A DNA stretch of 12,500 nucleotides, from contig NC_091571.1 in assembly GCF_042767895.1 (NCBI RefSeq), positions 29,065,683 through 29,078,182 on the forward strand. The letters run 5' to 3'. The translations under genes were made by a program, and so were the position numbers. The notes beneath the pieces were generated by a model. The model was not told the origin of the DNA and made no database searches. It saw only the letters and a program-made list of their open reading frames with translations. Source of the DNA: Penaeus vannamei. Its lineage: Eukaryota; Arthropoda; Malacostraca; Decapoda; Penaeidae. This document shows, piece after piece, positions 9,380 to 12,500 of the stretch; position 1 is the first letter of the stretch; each line of letters begins with the position of its first letter.

Positions 9380-10061
9380 TGAGGGTATGATTGTGCGCTA
9401 ATATATGTGCGTACGTTATGTGGTAAGTATATATGAATGCAATAGAGATGAGTTTGTATTATAATTGTATATGTTTTATGAAGGTATGTATAGGCTTATT
9501 TCATGTTTTTTACACCATTACTATTATTGTCTTCACATGTAGAACATGGAACACTTGAAAGCTCCCCACGAAAATCTCTCATGGGATAGGCCTATGATAA
9601 GATAGTGATCACATTGTGGGTCACACATATTACTTCAGCTCGGTATCACTAATGCTCTGTCGCAATATCCACAGGCATTATTCCCAACCTTTGATATGGT
9701 GATTTGAAAATTGATACCTTGTTGCGGGATGAGGAAGTAGCACGCAACTTACCTGGCGACTTTGACCCAGCAAAACATCGCCGCAGACCAAGCAAGTCCT
9801 ACTAACCTTGCACCTGATCTCTCTAGCCTTTATAAGTTGTATGAATAAGCATCTTTTCTCTTTAAATAGTCAATTAGAAAATTTACAGCACTGGTACACC
9901 ATCGAAATAAGCACTGCGGTTTTCTGATTGCGTTTTCAGATATTGAAAAGCTTATGCGTTAAGCATGATGCTGTTAACAATGTGTAAAGCTCGTATTCCA
10001 AATGTAATATGCTATGAAATCTTAAAATACACACCAATACTCCAAACTCACCGTATACCTG
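9380..10061 (+). other. Intronic or intergenic sequence, no gene seen
   Basis: Mostly AT-rich. Around 9540-9830 the base composition is more even and the sequence looks like an old interspersed repeat (for example ttcccaacctttg at about 9680), but no ends could be paired and no family was recognised. Confidence 0.45.
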
Positions 10062-10209
10062 TGACGGACGGTTGCCGGGTGCGTGCACATCTGACCGCGA
10101 CTTGAGCGAGAATGTCGAGTGGGCTCGTCTCGAGAGCGCCCGGCGGCAACGTTCGTAGGCCCTGTCGACAGGTAGATTTGGCGAATGGTAGATTCCTATG
10201 GCTGAGGTT

Positions 10210-10215
10210 CACGTG
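10210..10215. promoter_or_regulatory. E-box CACGTG
   Basis: Palindromic CACGTG in a CpG-rich patch about 700 bp upstream of exon 1b. bHLH-ZIP factors (Myc/Max, USF, Mondo/Mlx types) bind this sequence. A single 6-mer is weak evidence on its own. Confidence 0.3.
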
Positions 10216-10258
10216 CTTAAAGGACCGGTGCCTTGTTACTACCCAGCCTATTCCGCCC

Positions 10259-10267
10259 TGAAGGTCA
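10259..10267 (+). promoter_or_regulatory. Candidate estrogen-related receptor type element TGAAGGTCA
   Basis: Exact match to TNAAGGTCA, the extended half-site of ERR-type nuclear receptors, which control oxidative metabolism genes in insects and vertebrates. It lies about 50 bp from the E-box in the presumed 1b promoter. Function is inferred only. Confidence 0.3.
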
Positions 10268-10914
10268 ATTTCGCTTCCTGCTCCGCGATCACCCTGGTCT
10301 TTCCGTTAATGGTATTCTTCTTCTTCATGTTCTTTTTTGTTAAAACTAGCAAGGATGCAAAAATGGACATTGAAATTTCATTGTGAAAGACAGCCAATAG
10401 ATACTGGCATATGTTCACTATCTGTGTGGTGGACATAAGTCGATCTTGTATCTGACATTTGTCTTTGTAATATTGTTAAAAAATAAACAATATTACAGAT
10501 CAGTGACATCAGCAGTTTGCCTTGTAATTTTCTCTATCCCCAAATCTTTACTGATAACGCTAACGGCAAGCGGCGTTAAAATGTGTTTATTTGAGCTAAC
10601 TGAAACCTCAGTTGCAGAAAACATGGCACCTAAACACTTGCTAAGATAACAAACGTGTTTAACAATATATTTGACACGTGCTTGTATGAAAGGTTTGTCA
10701 CGAGCCTTTGTCACTGGGCCAAAAGAACATGATTCAAAGCAGCGATAATACTCGACCTGGCACCTGGCTTGGGCGGGTGATGCTGGGGCAGGCAGTCAAG
10801 ACTCGAGGTAGTCCAGTTGTTCATTGGGTTGAGAGGGGCCTGCTGGCGCGGAGAGAGACAGGCAGTTTCTTATTTTGTGTGAAGGAGCGAAATTTCCATT
10901 AATCCAAAGTCACC

Positions 10915-11013
10915 ATGCCTGAGAAACCACCGTCAGCTATAAAGGACTTCATTGCGGGAGGCTTTGGAGGGGCTTGCACGGTTGTGGTGGGTCACCCACT
11001 GGATACGATTAAG
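10915..11013 (+). CDS. Mitochondrial carnitine/acylcarnitine carrier, alternative first coding exon (form 1b)
   Basis: Thirty-three codons from ATG (strong context gtcaccATG) to AAG, followed by a GTAGGC donor at 11014. An in-frame TAA at 10900-10902 rules out an upstream start in this frame. Residues 10-33 include KDFIAGGFGGAC and GHPLDTIK: the N-terminus and first half of helix 1 of a carnitine/acylcarnitine carrier, with signature residues Pro28, Asp30 and Lys33 and the helix-1 cysteine Cys21. From Lys-Asp-Phe to the end it shares 19 of 24 residues with form 1a, and both exons end in phase 0 at the same codon. The N-terminal tail is three residues longer and differs in sequence. The rest of the carrier (five further helices) lies beyond the window. 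This is most simply a second promoter and first exon of the same gene; two tandem genes would need exons that are not seen between them. Confidence 0.85.
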
Positions 11014-11573
11014 GTAGGCCCTTCGGGTGGATTTTCTATCGTGCAACAGAAACATATTTGTTCTCAGGTTTTTACTAATTATATGTGACGCGACAAGTCT
11101 TTCGGAGTTACCGCTTCTGTACGGAATCTGTTTCAGCAGAGATGATTTCTGTACTTGGTTGTTACGAGAGTGTCTTCAGTCAAAAGATACGACAGCACAA
11201 TCAGCTTGTGTAGTGACAGTAATCGATAGTTTTTTTGTAGTTAACAGATGAGAGTGTAAACGCACAAATATTTACATGTGAGGGAATGAGATAACATTTT
11301 AAAGCATAATTCTTAACATTTATTGAATTGTAGGAGGCATGCGCATACACTCAAGAAACTAGGTAATATATGATGATTTAACCATATAAGAAAAACTGGT
11401 ATTAGGGCCAACACCATTATATCAACAATTGGCACCTCAATCAGCTGATTGCATCTAGTATGCATAGTTTCGGGCGTCGAACACAAGTATGACATGTCAC
11501 ACTATGTCATTTTACAGTTCTCGAGTATAGACATGATTACAATCGAAATGCATACAAGAGCGAAATCCATACA
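11014..11573 (+). other. Intron 1 after exon 1b, no further exon seen
   Basis: Starts with the GT donor of exon 1b. No VRLQT-type carrier exon 2 is present. A perfect 12-bp palindrome AATCAGCTGATT at 11439-11450 contains an AWCAGCTGWT E-box. ORFs in this area have no recognisable similarity. Confidence 0.6.
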
Positions 11574-11650
11574 AGGTCAAAGGTAGGCGCGGAAAAGTAC
11601 CTTCCCGGGGTCAAAGTCTGGAGGTTACCGATCCTAGGCGGGACCTTGAA
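11574..11650. promoter_or_regulatory. GC-richer intronic patch with clustered nuclear-receptor-like half-sites
   Basis: Within 77 bp: AGGTCA-A-AGGTAG (11574-11586, imperfect direct repeat with 1-bp spacing), GGGGTCAAAGTCTG (11607-11620, close to the HNF4-type CAAAGTCCA core) and, on the reverse strand, TTCAAGGTCC (11641-11650, close to the FTZ-F1/ERR half-site). It lies about 560 bp downstream of exon 1b. Enhancer function is speculative. Confidence 0.3.
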
Positions 11651-12084
11651 AGTGTAGGCACGCCAGATCTTGTAGATGGAGTGATTATCAGTCTTCTCTT
11701 TCGTTATCTATATGTACATGTGAAATGATAAACTGCACTACTGACTAGGTTTGTTGCTGTTGTGTATGTCTGTTAATTGTAAGAAACGTGAAAACCAAAA
11801 GAAATTTTACATGAGATGTGTATTTTTTCCAATATGCAAATGTAGGTGACCTTTTAGAAAGTGTATGCTTTATTATATAAACTTTGTGGTTGCAAATGTA
11901 TTTTTAATGAATCAAGTTCAAATTCTTAAGTTTTGAGAAAGTCAGCGTCGCCAGGGCTCTGTTCATAACCCGGTCACTCTCATCGTGTCAGAGGTCTGTG
12001 CACACAAATGCACGGCACCCACTCACACGCACATGCTTATGTACTAAGATAAGAGGAGAGAATCATACAAGACACATTTGCAGG
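11651..12084 (+). other. Intronic sequence, no gene seen
   Basis: AT-rich DNA with no exon, RNA gene or element recognised. An ATGCAAAT octamer at 11834-11841 has no supporting context. Confidence 0.55.
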
Positions 12085-12213
12085 CAGACACACGCACACA
12101 GACACGCGCATACATACACGCTCGCAGGCGCGCGCGCTCACATACACACATACACATACACATATGCATGCATACATACATACATACATACATACATACA
12201 TACATACATACAC

Positions 12214-12288
<75 letters not shown>

Positions 12289-12500
12289 TACACATACACA
12301 TATACACGCATACATACACATACACATGCATACATACACATACACACACAAAAATACACACTCTCTCTGTACATACATGTGCATACACATGCATGTACAC
12401 ACATACATGCATACACATGTATGTACACACATGCAAGAATACACATGTACACAAGCACACGCATGTACACAAGCACACACATGTACACAAGCACATACAC
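12085..12500. repeat. Large CA-rich compound microsatellite field
   Basis: Continuous AC/ACAT/GC-alternating sequence to the window edge. It includes (CATA)n at about 12170-12211, pure (CA)n at about 12223-12281, a short GCGCGCGC run near 12129-12136 and mixed CATACA units. Cys/Val/Met-rich minus-strand ORFs of up to 150 codons here are artefacts of the repeat. Confidence 0.95.
12443..12496. repeat. Three tandem copies of an 18-bp unit
   Basis: Units at 12443-12460, 12461-12478 and 12479-12496 share the pattern ACATGTACACAAGCACAC with one change each in the second and third copies. The array may continue past the window end. Confidence 0.85.

Larger units (their letters stand above)
10062..10914 (+). 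promoter_or_regulatory. Putative promoter and 5' leader region of carrier first exon 1b
   Basis: Two CpG- and GC-richer patches (about 10062-10310 and 10750-10865) precede the second carrier exon. Visible sites are an E-box CACGTG at 10210-10215, TGAAGGTCA at 10259-10267 (a full match to the estrogen-related receptor element TNAAGGTCA), a GC box GGGCGGG at 10771-10777 and a CCAAT box on the reverse strand at about 10824. A possible donor CAG|GTAGAT at 10172 and a possible acceptor ending at 10884 would allow a 5' UTR intron. Small ORFs at 10198-10386 and 10708-10902 are more likely leader or upstream ORFs than genes. The transcription start is unknown. Confidence 0.4.

Noticed and set aside
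9540..9830. Stretch of more even base composition, possibly an old transposon with a TTCCCAACCTTT motif
   Set aside because: No paired ends, target duplication or coding remnant could be found.
10198..10386. 62-codon + strand ORF with a Phe-rich hydrophobic segment in the 1b upstream region
   Set aside because: No family recognised; the hydrophobic run comes from a T/C-rich stretch. At best an upstream ORF.
9261..11841. Two ATGCAAAT POU octamers (9261-9268 and 11834-11841)
   Set aside because: About one such 8-mer is expected by chance in an AT-rich window of this size on two strands.
12037..12500. Long Cys/Val/Met-rich minus-strand ORFs in three frames
   Set aside because: Simple translation of CA and CATA repeats; all three frames are open for the same reason.

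Overview
The window looks like nuclear genomic DNA from an arthropod, most probably a decapod crustacean (penaeid-like). The reasons are AT-rich intergenic DNA crowded with long di-, tri- and tetranucleotide microsatellites, GT-AG introns, an extracellular-type leucine-rich repeat (LRR) gene and an arthropod-like carnitine/acylcarnitine carrier. The organism call is inference; no marker in the window fixes the species.

Layout, all recognised genes on the + strand. (1) 1-306 is the end of an intron. (2) 307-1749 and 1942-2673 are the last two coding exons of an LRR protein, joined in phase 0 over a 192-bp intron. Together they give 724 residues: LRRs interrupted by a proline/serine/acid-rich linker, a cysteine-rich C-terminal cap split by the intron, a Glu-rich stretch and a strongly charged coiled-coil tail ending at a stop at 2671-2673. 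A 3' UTR follows, with its first AATAAA at 3289-3294. (3) About 3300-5750 is intergenic. It holds a roughly 312-bp element with inverted-repeat ends (3382-3693), a possible hAT-like remnant (about 4032-4311) and a 560-bp decayed ATN trinucleotide tract (4623-5183). (4) A CpG-richer promoter-like stretch (about 5745-6113) leads into exon 6114-6203, which encodes the first 30 residues of a mitochondrial carnitine/acylcarnitine carrier. (5) About 4.7 kb of intron-like DNA follows, with an (AT)n tract, a (GTGTGC)n-(GA)n compound repeat and a G-rich (GGGA)n block. (6) A second CpG-rich promoter-like region (about 10060-10914) leads into exon 10915-11013, a second and different 33-residue N-terminus of the same carrier family. 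It ends at the same codon and in the same splice phase. (7) 11014-12500 is intron, with a GC-richer patch at 11574-11650 and a large CA-rich repeat field at the end.

The most notable point is the pair of carrier first exons. No carrier exon 2 was seen between or after them, so the simplest model is one gene with two promoters and two alternative first exons that swap the N-terminus and first half of transmembrane helix 1. The two copies differ at most synonymous sites but keep the protein core, so both appear to be under selection. The LRR gene and the carrier gene are unrelated neighbours. Most other ORF-like stretches are artefacts of simple repeats.
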